Positions 54,055 to 61,096 of a stretch of 64,000 nt of DNA are shown here, piece after piece. The notes under the pieces are model-generated. The model was given only the letters and a program-made list of their open reading frames with translations. It was not told where the DNA came from and did no database searches. The position numbers were made by a program, and so were the translations under genes. Positions within the stretch are counted from its first letter, which is position 1; the number at the start of each line of letters is the position of its first letter. Source of the DNA: an uncultured Mycoplasmatota bacterium (GTDB lineage: Bacteria; Bacillota_I; Bacilli_A; RF39; UBA660); the NCBI GenBank assembly GCA_900547225.1, contig URFW01000004.1:62001-126000 (forward strand). The letters are read 5' to 3'.

Positions 54055-54354
54055 ATGGTAGATAAGGCTTTTTTAATAACTGATATGATAGATGGATCTA
54101 GTGTTAAACAAAAATTGGATAAAATAAAAGAAAAAATAAAAAGTGATTATGATGTTAAAGGTTTAATAGATAAATTTAATCATGCAAAAGAAAACTATGA
54201 AAAATATAATCTAAAAGAAGAATTCATAAAGGCTAAGGAAGATATGCTTAAAAACGAATTAATAAAAGAATATGTTATGATTCAAAACAAGATAAATATG
54301 CTTACTTTACAAATAAATAATAGAATAGGTAAAATAACAAAAAAACATTATTAA
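54055..54354 (+). CDS. ylbF: YlbF-family regulator
   Basis: 99 residues, predominantly helical: KAFLITDMIDGSSVKQKLDKIKEKIKSD, ending in a short basic tail. In Bacillus, YlbF with YmcA and YaaT forms an iron-sulfur complex that supports RNase Y processing, competence and sporulation. It follows ylbE by 4 bp and a GAGGTGAT site. Identity rests on position and helical pattern more than on strict motifs. A terminator follows. Confidence 0.78.
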   Translation: MVDKAFLITDMIDGSSVKQKLDKIKEKIKSDYDVKGLIDKFNHAKENYEKYNLKEEFIKAKEDMLKNELIKEYVMIQNKINMLTLQINNRIGKITKKHY

Positions 54355-54369
54355 AAGTGATGTTTTTTT
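54341..54369 (+). terminator. Terminator of ylbDEF
   Basis: AAAAACAT/ATGTTTTT stem at the end of ylbF, continuing into a T run. Confidence 0.65.
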
Positions 54370-54405
54370 CATTTGTTTATTGTATACTTTAAATGGTGAA
54401 GAAAA

Positions 54406-54969
54406 ATGAAAATAATTAGTGGTAAATATAAGGGAAGAATATTAAAGGGATATATGATAGACGGAACAAGACCTACAATGGATAGGGTAAAGGAATCGGT
54501 TTTTGCAATGATTCAAGAATACGTTAAAGATTCTTTATTTTTAGATTTATATTCTGGCACTGGAAACATTGGAATAGAAGCTATTTCTAATGGATCAAAA
54601 ATGGCTTATTTAGTAGATAATAATATGGTTGCTACAAAAACCATTAAAGAGAATATAAATATGCTTAAAATAGATAATGCTCGTATTATAAAGGAAGATG
54701 CAGTAAAGAGCTTAAATAACTTCATAAATACTGGTATAAAATTTGATATTATATTTTTAGATCCTCCATATCATACAAATGAGCTTGATAAATCACTTGC
54801 CATAATAAATGATAATTTATGCTTATTAGATGATAATGGGATAATAGTATGTGAAACAGAAATAAAAATAGATTACCAAAAATATAGTAATCTTATAATT
54901 TACAAAACCAGAAAGTATGGTTCTAAAGAAGTCACAATTTTAAAAAAATACTATTCATTAACCGAATAG
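54406..54969 (+). CDS. rsmD: 16S rRNA (guanine(966)-N2)-methyltransferase
   Basis: RsmD methylates G966 of 16S rRNA. The start IISGKYKGRILKG, RPTMDRVKESVFAMIQ, the SAM motif DLYSGTGNIGIEAISNG and the catalytic DPPY are all present. 187 residues, standard. In Bacillus (ylbH) it is followed by coaD; here the invertible pilin locus comes next. Confidence 0.96.
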   Translation: MKIISGKYKGRILKGYMIDGTRPTMDRVKESVFAMIQEYVKDSLFLDLYSGTGNIGIEAISNGSKMAYLVDNNMVATKTIKENINMLKIDNARIIKEDAVKSLNNFINTGIKFDIIFLDPPYHTNELDKSLAIINDNLCLLDDNGIIVCETEIKIDYQKYSNLIIYKTRKYGSKEVTILKKYYSLTE

Positions 54970-54977
54970 TATTTTTT
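54947..54977. terminator. Bidirectional terminator between rsmD and left prepilin
   Basis: A perfect AATACTATTC/GAATAGTATT stem with A/T runs on both sides serves convergent genes. Confidence 0.85.
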
Positions 54978-54982
54978 TAATA

Positions 54983-55411
54983 TTATTTTGTTGTAGTTGT
55001 AGTTGTAGTTCCAAATAAACATCCATCTGGTAAAGTTAGTTTTAAACTGTCTTCGGAGCCATCAACTCTATTAACTGTACTTTTTAAATTTTTAGCTGCA
55101 GGTAATGTCATATTATTAAATTTTCCTTTACCTTGGATAGTCAATGTATTGCGATCTCCTGTCAATATATAATTCTTATCATCTATATCACTTGCTTCTA
55201 TTAAATCATTAGTGGTTATTGAATCATTGTTTTGAGCACATAACATTTTTGCGTTTTTTTCAATCATCAAAACAGAATCGTAAAATGAATCTCCTCTAGA
55301 CTTTTGTAAAGTTTTATTTATTTGTTGTGTTGCAATTACCATTATAATTGCTAATACTACGATAACCGCCAACAACTCGATTAACGTAAAACCTTTGTTA
55401 TTCTTTTTCAT
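54983..55411 (-). CDS. Type IV prepilin, left copy (pilin A)
   Basis: 142 residues. A class III leader MKKNNKG is followed by FTLIELLAVIVVLAIIMVIA, with Phe at +1 and Glu at +5 as prepilin peptidase and methylation require. The first 34 residues are identical, also in DNA, to those of the right-hand prepilin; the rest differs and ends with DGCLFG and seven Thr from a tandem ACAACT-type repeat. Two cysteines (about 53 and 129) could form a disulphide. In the present orientation no good promoter faces it, so I infer it is silent. Confidence 0.93.
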   Translation of the reverse strand: MKKNNKGFTLIELLAVIVVLAIIMVIATQQINKTLQKSRGDSFYDSVLMIEKNAKMLCAQNNDSITTNDLIEASDIDDKNYILTGDRNTLTIQGKGKFNNMTLPAAKNLKSTVNRVDGSEDSLKLTLPDGCLFGTTTTTTTK

Positions 55412-55484
55412 TTTTTTCCTTCCTTTTCTTTTTTCTTTTATAGTAATTAGTTTTTTGCATTTTATCCTTAAGTTTAATAATTAA
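55311..55484 (-). repeat. Left arm of perfect 174-bp inverted repeat
   Basis: Base-by-base comparison shows identity with the reverse complement of 56574-56747. The arm carries 73 bp of untranslated leader with a purine-rich ribosome site (AAAAGGAAGGAAAAAA) plus the first 33 codons and two bases of the prepilin. Identity stops sharply at both ends. Confidence 0.97.
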
Positions 55485-55496
55485 TTTTAATATAAT
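55468..55496 (+). promoter_or_regulatory. Possible promoter of the recombinase gene
   Basis: TATAAT at 55491-55496 with a weak TTAAGT 17 bp upstream; the -35 box lies in the left repeat arm and the -10 just inside the core. After inversion a -35 from the other, identical arm would take its place, so the recombinase would remain expressed in both states. Confidence 0.45.
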
Positions 55497-55520
55497 ATGT
55501 TTTTGAAAGGAGAAAAAATA

Positions 55521-56456
55521 ATGTTAATAGGGAAAATAAAATACGAAAGATATATCATTAGTTGGCTAAATGATAAGAAACTATATGTAAAAGAATCTAC
55601 TTACGCAAACTATTCATTTATCGTGTATAATTACATAATACCAGAAATAGGATATTATAATTTAAAACAATTAAATAATAGTCTTTTGCAACATCTTGTT
55701 GTAAAACTATACGAAAAAAATTTATCAATAAAAACTATAAAAGACATAATTATGGTTATTAAAAGTAGTTTAATAAAAGCCTTTGATGATAATAAGGTAA
55801 AGAGATTTAGTTTAAAATTAAATTATCCAAAAGAAAAAAACATAAAAAAAGTGAATGTATTATCTCGAATTGAGCAACATATATTAATGGAATATGTATT
55901 AAACAATAATGATGCTAAAAATTTGGGAATATTAATTACAATGTATTGTGGTCTTAGAATCGGAGAGATATGTGCATTAAAATGGAAAGATATTGATATG
56001 GATAATAAAATTATTTATGTAAATAAAACTTTACAAAGAATATTCTTAAGAAATGAAAAAAGATCTGAATCTAAAGTGATAATAACTACTCCCAAAAGCA
56101 AAAAATCATGTAGAGATATTCCAATAAATGATGCTTTATATAAAACACTCATTAAAAATAAAAAGAAAGATGATTATTATGTATTATCTGGGAATTTAAA
56201 GTATATTGAACCTAGAGTATATAGAATTTATTTTTCAAATTTATTAAAAAAATTAAAACTTAAACACTTTAATTATCACTCATTAAGGCATACGTTTGCT
56301 AGCACATGCATATCACTTGGAATAGATTATAAAACTGTAAGTGAGTTGCTTGGACATTCAACTATTGCTTTAACACTTAATTTATATGTCCATCCGAGTC
56401 TTCAGGACAAAATAAAATGTACTGACGCAATAGCAAAAAATTTAATGTATAAATAG
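55521..56456 (+). CDS. Tyrosine recombinase of the invertible pilin element
   Basis: 311 residues. An N-terminal SAM-like DNA-binding domain (about 1-100: WLNDKKLYVKESTYANYSFIVYNYIIPEIG) precedes the catalytic domain with Arg in CGLRIGEICALKWKDID, Lys region TTPKSKKSCRDIPI, HSLRHTFAS, LGHSTIALTLNLYVHPS; all catalytic residues R-K-H-R-H-Y appear present. This is an active-looking XerC/phage-integrase-like protein. GAAAGGAG sets the ATG at 55521, over an upstream in-frame ATG without a ribosome site. It lies entirely between the two inverted arms and reads toward the right arm. Confidence 0.92.
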   Translation: MLIGKIKYERYIISWLNDKKLYVKESTYANYSFIVYNYIIPEIGYYNLKQLNNSLLQHLVVKLYEKNLSIKTIKDIIMVIKSSLIKAFDDNKVKRFSLKLNYPKEKNIKKVNVLSRIEQHILMEYVLNNNDAKNLGILITMYCGLRIGEICALKWKDIDMDNKIIYVNKTLQRIFLRNEKRSESKVIITTPKSKKSCRDIPINDALYKTLIKNKKKDDYYVLSGNLKYIEPRVYRIYFSNLLKKLKLKHFNYHSLRHTFASTCISLGIDYKTVSELLGHSTIALTLNLYVHPSLQDKIKCTDAIAKNLMYK

Positions 56457-56498
56457 TGTAAACATTTAATAATTATAAATTATTAAAATCCAAATATA

Positions 56499-56527
56499 TT
56501 GACAATAATATTTAATCATGTTATTAT
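56499..56527 (+). promoter_or_regulatory. Promoter at the right end of the invertible core
   Basis: TTGACA at 56499-56504 and TATTAT at 56522-56527 with a 17-bp spacer. It points out of the core across the right arm, giving a ~110-nt leader to the right prepilin. On inversion it would face the left prepilin instead. Confidence 0.8.
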
Positions 56528-56573
56528 TTTGTTGATAATAGTAAGTAGAAGATAAAGAGAAAGATTCTTATTT

Positions 56574-56747
56574 TTAATTATTAAACTTAAGGATAAAATG
56601 CAAAAAACTAATTACTATAAAAGAAAAAAGAAAAGGAAGGAAAAAAATGAAAAAGAATAACAAAGGTTTTACGTTAATCGAGTTGTTGGCGGTTATCGTA
56701 GTATTAGCAATTATAATGGTAATTGCAACACAACAAATAAATAAAAC
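56574..56747 (+). repeat. Right arm of perfect 174-bp inverted repeat
   Basis: Reverse complement of 55311-55484 with no mismatch found. It contains the leader, ribosome site and first 33 codons of the right-hand prepilin. Confidence 0.97.
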
Positions 56748-57129
56748 AATATCAAGAACAAGAGCAAACTCAATGATAAGTACTCTTAAAATGGCTGCTA
56801 ATGGTGTAAAAACAAAACAAGCGGATGGATCAATTAAAACTTGTAGTTCTTCAGGAGAAAAATGCCTAGATGATGTAGTTGATTATGATACAGATGATTA
56901 TACTATTAACGTTGATGGTAATTCTTCGGCATGGAAGGTAACGGTTACAGCAACATCTGGTGGTGAATTTGAAAAAGCTGAATTTAAGTTAGTAAGTGGA
57001 TATAGTAATGGTAATATTGGTAAAACACATGTAGATATTGATAAAGCAGAAGGAGATAAGAAGCCAACAATTTCATGTTACGTTGATAGTAATGGAAATA
57101 TTACAGCAACATCACCAGCGACAGAATAA
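56647..57129 (+). CDS. Type IV prepilin, right copy (pilin B)
   Basis: 160 residues. Leader MKKNNKG and helix FTLIELLAVIVVLAIIMVIA are identical to the left prepilin through residue 34; from there the sequence diverges (SRTRANSMISTLKMAANG). The C-terminal domain has cysteines in KTCSSSGEKC and near the end (ISCYVDSNG), typical of Gram-positive pilins with a disulphide loop. The consensus promoter of the core now faces it, so this copy should be expressed. No pilus ATPase, platform protein or prepilin peptidase is encoded in the window; these must be elsewhere. Confidence 0.93.
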   Translation: MKKNNKGFTLIELLAVIVVLAIIMVIATQQINKTISRTRANSMISTLKMAANGVKTKQADGSIKTCSSSGEKCLDDVVDYDTDDYTINVDGNSSAWKVTVTATSGGEFEKAEFKLVSGYSNGNIGKTHVDIDKAEGDKKPTISCYVDSNGNITATSPATE

Positions 57130-57137
57130 TAATTTTG

Positions 57138-57165
57138 AGAATTGAAATTATTCAATTCTTTTTAT
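57138..57165 (+). terminator. Terminator of the right prepilin
   Basis: AGAATTGA/TCAATTCT with a 6-nt loop and a T-rich tail. Confidence 0.8.
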
Positions 57166-57222
57166 TTTGATTTATTATTATAAATTTAGTATAATGAATT
57201 TATAAAATAAGAGGTGATTTAT

Positions 57223-58122
57223 ATGTTATTAATAGGCTCACATGTATCTTTTAAGAGTAATACGCAGCTTTTAGGAAGTACAAAAGAAGCATTAGGTTAT
57301 GAAGAGAATACATTTATGTTTTATACGGGAGCTCCTCAAAATACTAAAAGAAGTAAGATAGACGATAATTTAACAAATAAGGCTTTAAAACTTATGAAAG
57401 AAAATAATATAGATATAAAAAACGTTATTGTTCATGCTCCATACATCATTAATTTGGCTAATAATGAAAATAAAGAAAAGTATTTGTTTGCAATTAATTT
57501 TTTGAAAGATGAAATAAAAAGAGTAGAAAAATTTGGTGTTAAAAAAATAGTACTTCATCCAGGAAGTTATACCACTCTTGATATAGATAGAGGAATAAAG
57601 TGTATTATAAATGCCTTAAATGAGGTTTTAAAGGCTGATTCTACTGTTTCAATATTACTTGAGACAATGGCGGGTAAAGGAACTGAAGTAGGCTTTAAAT
57701 TAGAGCATATAAAAAGGATAATAGATGGTGTAAATAATAGTCAAAGATTAATGGTATGTTTAGATACTTGTCATTTAAATGATGCTGGTTATGATATGTC
57801 TAATTTTGATTGCTTTTTAGATGAGTTTGATAACATAATTGGAATAGAAAAGATAGGATGTATTCACGTAAATGACTCTAAGAACATTTTATCTTCCAAT
57901 AAAGATAGACATGAAAATATAGGGTATGGTACGATTGGTTTTCAAAACTTAATTAACATTATATATAACGATAGATTAAAAGATGTTCCTAAGATACTTG
58001 AAACTCCATTTGTAAAAGATAGATTATACCCTCCATATAAATTTGAGATAGAAGAAATAAAAAATAAAACCTTTAATGTTAATTTGTATGAAGATATAAT
58101 AAATTATTATGAAAAAAAGTAA
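57223..58122 (+). CDS. nfo: Deoxyribonuclease IV (AP endonuclease)
   Basis: Nfo cleaves DNA at abasic sites in base-excision repair using three zinc ions. The metal-binding motifs are all visible: GSHVSF, HAPYIIN, LHPGSYT, LLETMAGKG, CLDTCHLNDAGYD, HVNDSKN and DRHENIGYGTIG. 299 residues, slightly above the usual ~280. GAGGTGAT supports the second possible start. It is monocistronic and convergent with the nucleosidase gene. Confidence 0.96.
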   Translation: MLLIGSHVSFKSNTQLLGSTKEALGYEENTFMFYTGAPQNTKRSKIDDNLTNKALKLMKENNIDIKNVIVHAPYIINLANNENKEKYLFAINFLKDEIKRVEKFGVKKIVLHPGSYTTLDIDRGIKCIINALNEVLKADSTVSILLETMAGKGTEVGFKLEHIKRIIDGVNNSQRLMVCLDTCHLNDAGYDMSNFDCFLDEFDNIIGIEKIGCIHVNDSKNILSSNKDRHENIGYGTIGFQNLINIIYNDRLKDVPKILETPFVKDRLYPPYKFEIEEIKNKTFNVNLYEDIINYYEKK

Positions 58123-58154
58123 TAGGCCTATATTATTTTGTCTATTACTTTTAT
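58112..58154. terminator. Bidirectional terminator between nfo and the nucleosidase gene
   Basis: AAAAGTAATAG/CTATTACTTTT form an 11-bp stem with A and T runs on either side, loop 16 nt. Confidence 0.7.
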
Positions 58155-58706
58155 TACTTCTTCTAATGATTTTTGATAATCAAAATTATCATACTCTTTA
58201 TTATTAAGACTATCTGATACTACTTTTATAGAGTAGTATTTTTTAAATGGAAAATTAACTATAGCATTTAATTCCATATCGAATATAGCGTCTTCCTTTA
58301 TGTCTGTTTTAAGCACAAAGCCATCTGATGTGTAACATATGGCACCCTTTATACCGTCTATCTTTTCTAAGTTAAAAGGTGAGTTTAAAGCATGGTATAA
58401 AGGGTCTCCAAAAGGCGTAAGATTAAAGTGGTAACCAAAGCTTTTTGTTGCCATAACAACTTCTCCAACTTTTAAGTTGTTAGATCCTACCATACCAATG
58501 TTAATTGCAATATAGTCTTTATAACTAATGTTATATTTACAATTTAAGTTAACAAGTGCACTTGTAATTCCGTTTCTTGATACATCTGTTATAACAAGCT
58601 CTAAATTATCTTTTTTATAATAATTATCATCTATTTTATCTAGTTTGTAGTGATTTATTATGTCATCAGCTTCTTTTTTCATTGCAATAATAAATAAATA
58701 TTTCAT
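58128..58706 (-). CDS. MTA/SAH nucleosidase-like phosphorylase-fold protein
   Basis: 192 residues of the PNP/UDP phosphorylase fold: FIIAMKKEADDI at the start, INIGMVGSNNLKVGEVVMATKSFGYH, the FDMELNAI motif where 'DMEgaA' is expected, and VVSDSLN near the end, with the catalytic Asp in SDS. Enzymes of this type remove adenine from methylthioadenosine or S-adenosylhomocysteine. It is shorter than typical Mtn (~230), so specificity may differ. AGGAG before the chosen ATG excludes an upstream extension. Confidence 0.8.
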   Translation of the reverse strand: MKYLFIIAMKKEADDIINHYKLDKIDDNYYKKDNLELVITDVSRNGITSALVNLNCKYNISYKDYIAINIGMVGSNNLKVGEVVMATKSFGYHFNLTPFGDPLYHALNSPFNLEKIDGIKGAICYTSDGFVLKTDIKEDAIFDMELNAIVNFPFKKYYSIKVVSDSLNNKEYDNFDYQKSLEEVIKVIDKII

Positions 58707-58806
58707 AACGCACTCCTTTGCTTTAAACAATTATAACACAGTTTATTAAAAATTCTTGCATGAAAACTAAAAAGATAGTATAATTTACCTTACAAGGGGT
58801 GATTGT

Positions 58807-59286
58807 ATGATAATTGACTTAACTAAGCTTATTTATAATAATCTATATAAATTGCCTATTAAAGGCGAAGTTATAGTACCCAAAGAAATGCTTAAAAATA
58901 CGGATATTAGAAGAATATCGCCTGTCAAGGTAGAGGGTTATATATTTAATAATGAAGAAGAATATGAACTTTATATAACCATTAAAGGAACAATGATACT
59001 TCCTTGTGCTAGAACGTTAAAAGACGTAGAATATCCATTTAGTAGCGAAATAGATGAGATAATTGGTGAAAATGATGACAATTCATTAGAAATTAATCAA
59101 AATAGACTTGATATTTTTCCGATTGTATGGCAAAATATATTAGTGGATGTTCCTTTAAGAGTTCTTGCGCCTGATGCAAGTGATGAACCAGTTGAAGGTG
59201 ATGGCTGGCGTCTTATTACGGAAGATACCAATGAGGAAGTAATTGATCCAAGACTCGCAAAGTTAAAAGATTATATCAAAGAGTAA
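58807..59286 (+). CDS. yceD: YceD/DUF177 family protein
   Basis: 159 residues. The core has ITIKGTMILPCARTLKDVEYPFSSE, with the conserved C-x-R-x-L, followed by an acidic stretch and LVDVPLRVLAPDA with the usual cysteine replaced by Ala. YceD proteins are linked to 23S rRNA accumulation and almost always precede rpmF. AGGGGTGAT precedes the ATG. rpmF follows 15 bp later. Confidence 0.92.
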   Translation: MIIDLTKLIYNNLYKLPIKGEVIVPKEMLKNTDIRRISPVKVEGYIFNNEEEYELYITIKGTMILPCARTLKDVEYPFSSEIDEIIGENDDNSLEINQNRLDIFPIVWQNILVDVPLRVLAPDASDEPVEGDGWRLITEDTNEEVIDPRLAKLKDYIKE

Positions 59287-59301
59287 GGAAGGAGTGAGAA
59301 T

Positions 59302-59508
59302 ATGTTAAAGTTGGATATCCAATTATTTGCAGTTCCATTCAGAAAAGTTAGTAAGACAAGAAAAAGAATGCGTCGTACTCACTATAAAATTGAAGCTAAC
59401 GGAACAGTAAAATGTCCTAAATGTGGAGAAATGATTAGACCACATAGAGTTTGCCCAGAATGTGGCAACTACAAAGGAAAAGAAGTTGTTAAGAAAGAAG
59501 AAGCTTAA
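59302..59508 (+). CDS. rpmF: 50S ribosomal protein L32
   Basis: 68 residues. VPFRKVSKTRKRMRRTHYKIE is the basic start; CPKCGEMIRPHRVCPECGNYKGKEV supplies four cysteines for zinc. The C+ form suggests zinc-replete L32. AGGAGTGAG site. Operon yceD-rpmF with a terminator behind it. Confidence 0.97.
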   Translation: MLKLDIQLFAVPFRKVSKTRKRMRRTHYKIEANGTVKCPKCGEMIRPHRVCPECGNYKGKEVVKKEEA

Positions 59509-59524
59509 AATTAAGCTTTTTTTT
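59501..59524 (+). terminator. Terminator of yceD-rpmF
   Basis: AAGCTTA/TAAGCTT with a short loop and eight T residues. Confidence 0.85.
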
Positions 59525-59552
59525 AATCTAAAGTAAAAGGGTGTGTGGTTTT

Positions 59553-59894
59553 TTGGAGGAAATAAAATTTAAACTATTAATAAAAAATGATAAGTTTAGT
59601 ATTTATGAGATATATCTAAAATATAGAAAACACTATGTTGGAAAGGTATATTTTGTAAGAAAAGAAAATAAAATAATGGTTAAGTATAACTTTGATGATT
59701 CTGAGTTTAATAGTATGGTGGGTATGATTATGTTAAATGATGTTCTAAATATTGGACTAAGGGATTTTAAAGATGCAGAAATATCTAAAATAAAAACTAA
59801 AAAAGATGTTTACATAGATAATTATTTAGATTCATTTGATGTAGAAAAGAAAAAAGATAAAAATGGAGTAAGTTACTATTTAAAAAATAGTTAA
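59553..59894 (+). CDS. Small hypothetical protein
   Basis: About 113 residues. A mixed strand/helix pattern (FSIYEIYLKYRKHYVGKVYFVRKENKIMVKYNF, then a helical segment and a basic C-terminus) with no membrane segment. I do not recognise it. The start is uncertain: AGGGTG fits a TTG at 59553, while the frame is open to a GTG at 59541. It stands 49 bp before the metallo-hydrolase gene and could be its operon partner. Confidence 0.5.
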   Translation: MEEIKFKLLIKNDKFSIYEIYLKYRKHYVGKVYFVRKENKIMVKYNFDDSEFNSMVGMIMLNDVLNIGLRDFKDAEISKIKTKKDVYIDNYLDSFDVEKKKDKNGVSYYLKNS

Positions 59895-59943
59895 ATACTT
59901 CATTTTTTTGATATAATTATAAAGGATAGGAAGTAGATAATTC

Positions 59944-60864
59944 ATGAATGATAAAAAAATAAATAAATTAATAAAAATAATAATAGGAATTGTCATTTTA
60001 CTTGTTGCGGTATTTAAAAGTGATTTTTTAAACGATATTTCTAAAACGGCAGCATCTATAAATGATAGTACAAAAAGTGATAAGGTAGATGCAAAAATAG
60101 ATGGGAATCTTTCTGTTTCGTTTGTTGACGTTGGTCAAGCAGATTCGGTGTTGATTAGAAATGGTAATTATAATATGCTTATAGATGCTGGTAATAATGA
60201 AGATGGAGAAAAATTAGTTAACTACTTTAAAAGTCTTGGAATAGGAGAGTTTACATACGTTTTTGCGACCCATCCTCATGAAGATCATATAGGTGGTATG
60301 GATGATATAATTAATAATTTTAAAATAGATAATTATTATATGCCTAATAAATTATCTACCACTAAAACGTTTATGGATGTGTTAGATGCACTTGACAGGC
60401 GCAACTTAAAATATACTGTTCCAAATAAGGAAGATACTCTTAAACTTGGTGATGCAAATATAAAAGTTATATATTCTGGTGATGAGACAAACGACATAAA
60501 TGATTCTTCGATAGTTTTAAAGTTAACTTATGGTAAAACTTCATTTTTGTTAACGGGTGATGCAACTAGTAACGTTGAAAAAGAAATATATGATGATGAC
60601 ATTAAAAGTGATGTTTTAAAAGTTGCTCATCATGGTTCTACGTATAGTTCAACTGATGAATTTTTAGATAGTGTTGGTGCAAAATACGCGGTTATTTCCG
60701 TTGGTAAAAATAACACATATAATCACCCATCTAATAGAACGCTAGATAAACTAAATAAAAGAAACATTAAAGTTTATAGGACTGATTTAGATGGTACGAT
60801 AACATTTACATCAGACGGTAAGAATTTAAGCGTTCAAACTTTAGAGACGGATACTAACGGGTAG
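59944..60864 (+). CDS. Secreted ComEC/Rec2-like metallo-beta-lactamase-fold hydrolase
   Basis: 306 residues. An N-terminal membrane anchor (about 8-24) is followed by a metallo-beta-lactamase domain: VSFVDVGQADSVLI, LIDAGNNEDG, THPHEDHIGGM (HxHxDH zinc motif), LTGDATSNVE, and VAHHGSTYSS. This is the C-terminal domain of ComEC acting alone on the outer side of the membrane, without the competence channel. Stand-alone members may degrade extracellular DNA or other phosphodiesters. A DUF3006 gene follows by 8 bp, a frequent pairing. Confidence 0.88.
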   Translation: MNDKKINKLIKIIIGIVILLVAVFKSDFLNDISKTAASINDSTKSDKVDAKIDGNLSVSFVDVGQADSVLIRNGNYNMLIDAGNNEDGEKLVNYFKSLGIGEFTYVFATHPHEDHIGGMDDIINNFKIDNYYMPNKLSTTKTFMDVLDALDRRNLKYTVPNKEDTLKLGDANIKVIYSGDETNDINDSSIVLKLTYGKTSFLLTGDATSNVEKEIYDDDIKSDVLKVAHHGSTYSSTDEFLDSVGAKYAVISVGKNNTYNHPSNRTLDKLNKRNIKVYRTDLDGTITFTSDGKNLSVQTLETDTNG

Positions 60865-60872
60865 GTGATTTT

Positions 60873-61094
60873 ATGAAATATGCGGTAGATAAAGTGGAAG
60901 ATGATATCGTTTTACTTGAAAATATCTTAAATGGTGAAAAGATAACGGTTCAAAAAGAATGTTTTTCGTTTCCTATAAAAGAAACTGATATTGTAATTAA
61001 AAAAGATGGTGCGTATTTAAAAGATGATAAAGAAAAAGAAGATAGAATTAAAATAATAAAAGCTAAAATGGAAGCTTTAAGAAAGAAGGAGTAA
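60873..61094 (+). CDS. DUF3006 family protein
   Basis: 73 residues: KYAVDKVEDDIVLLENILNGEKITVQKECF, a short beta barrel-like core, then a basic helical tail (DRIKIIKAKMEAL). DUF3006 proteins are typically encoded next to ComEC-like hydrolases, as here. Function unknown. Its stop lies 2 bp before the pepE start. Confidence 0.85.
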   Translation: MKYAVDKVEDDIVLLENILNGEKITVQKECFSFPIKETDIVIKKDGAYLKDDKEKEDRIKIIKAKMEALRKKE

Positions 61095-61096
61095 AT

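Larger units (their letters stand above)
55311..56747. mobile_element. Predicted invertible prepilin-switch element
   Basis: Two 174-bp inverted arms flank a 1,089-bp core (55485-56573) holding a tyrosine recombinase gene and, at its right end, an outward consensus promoter. Because the arms include the leader and the 5' codons, recombination anywhere within them keeps both pilin frames intact while reversing the promoter. This is the layout of a phase-variation switch that carries its own recombinase. Inversion itself cannot be observed from one sequence. Confidence 0.8.

Noticed and set aside
56464..56488. TTTAATAATT/AATTATTAAA hairpin as recombinase terminator
   Set aside because: The stem is A/T only and lacks a T run; too weak to annotate, though it may hinder read-through into the pilin promoter.
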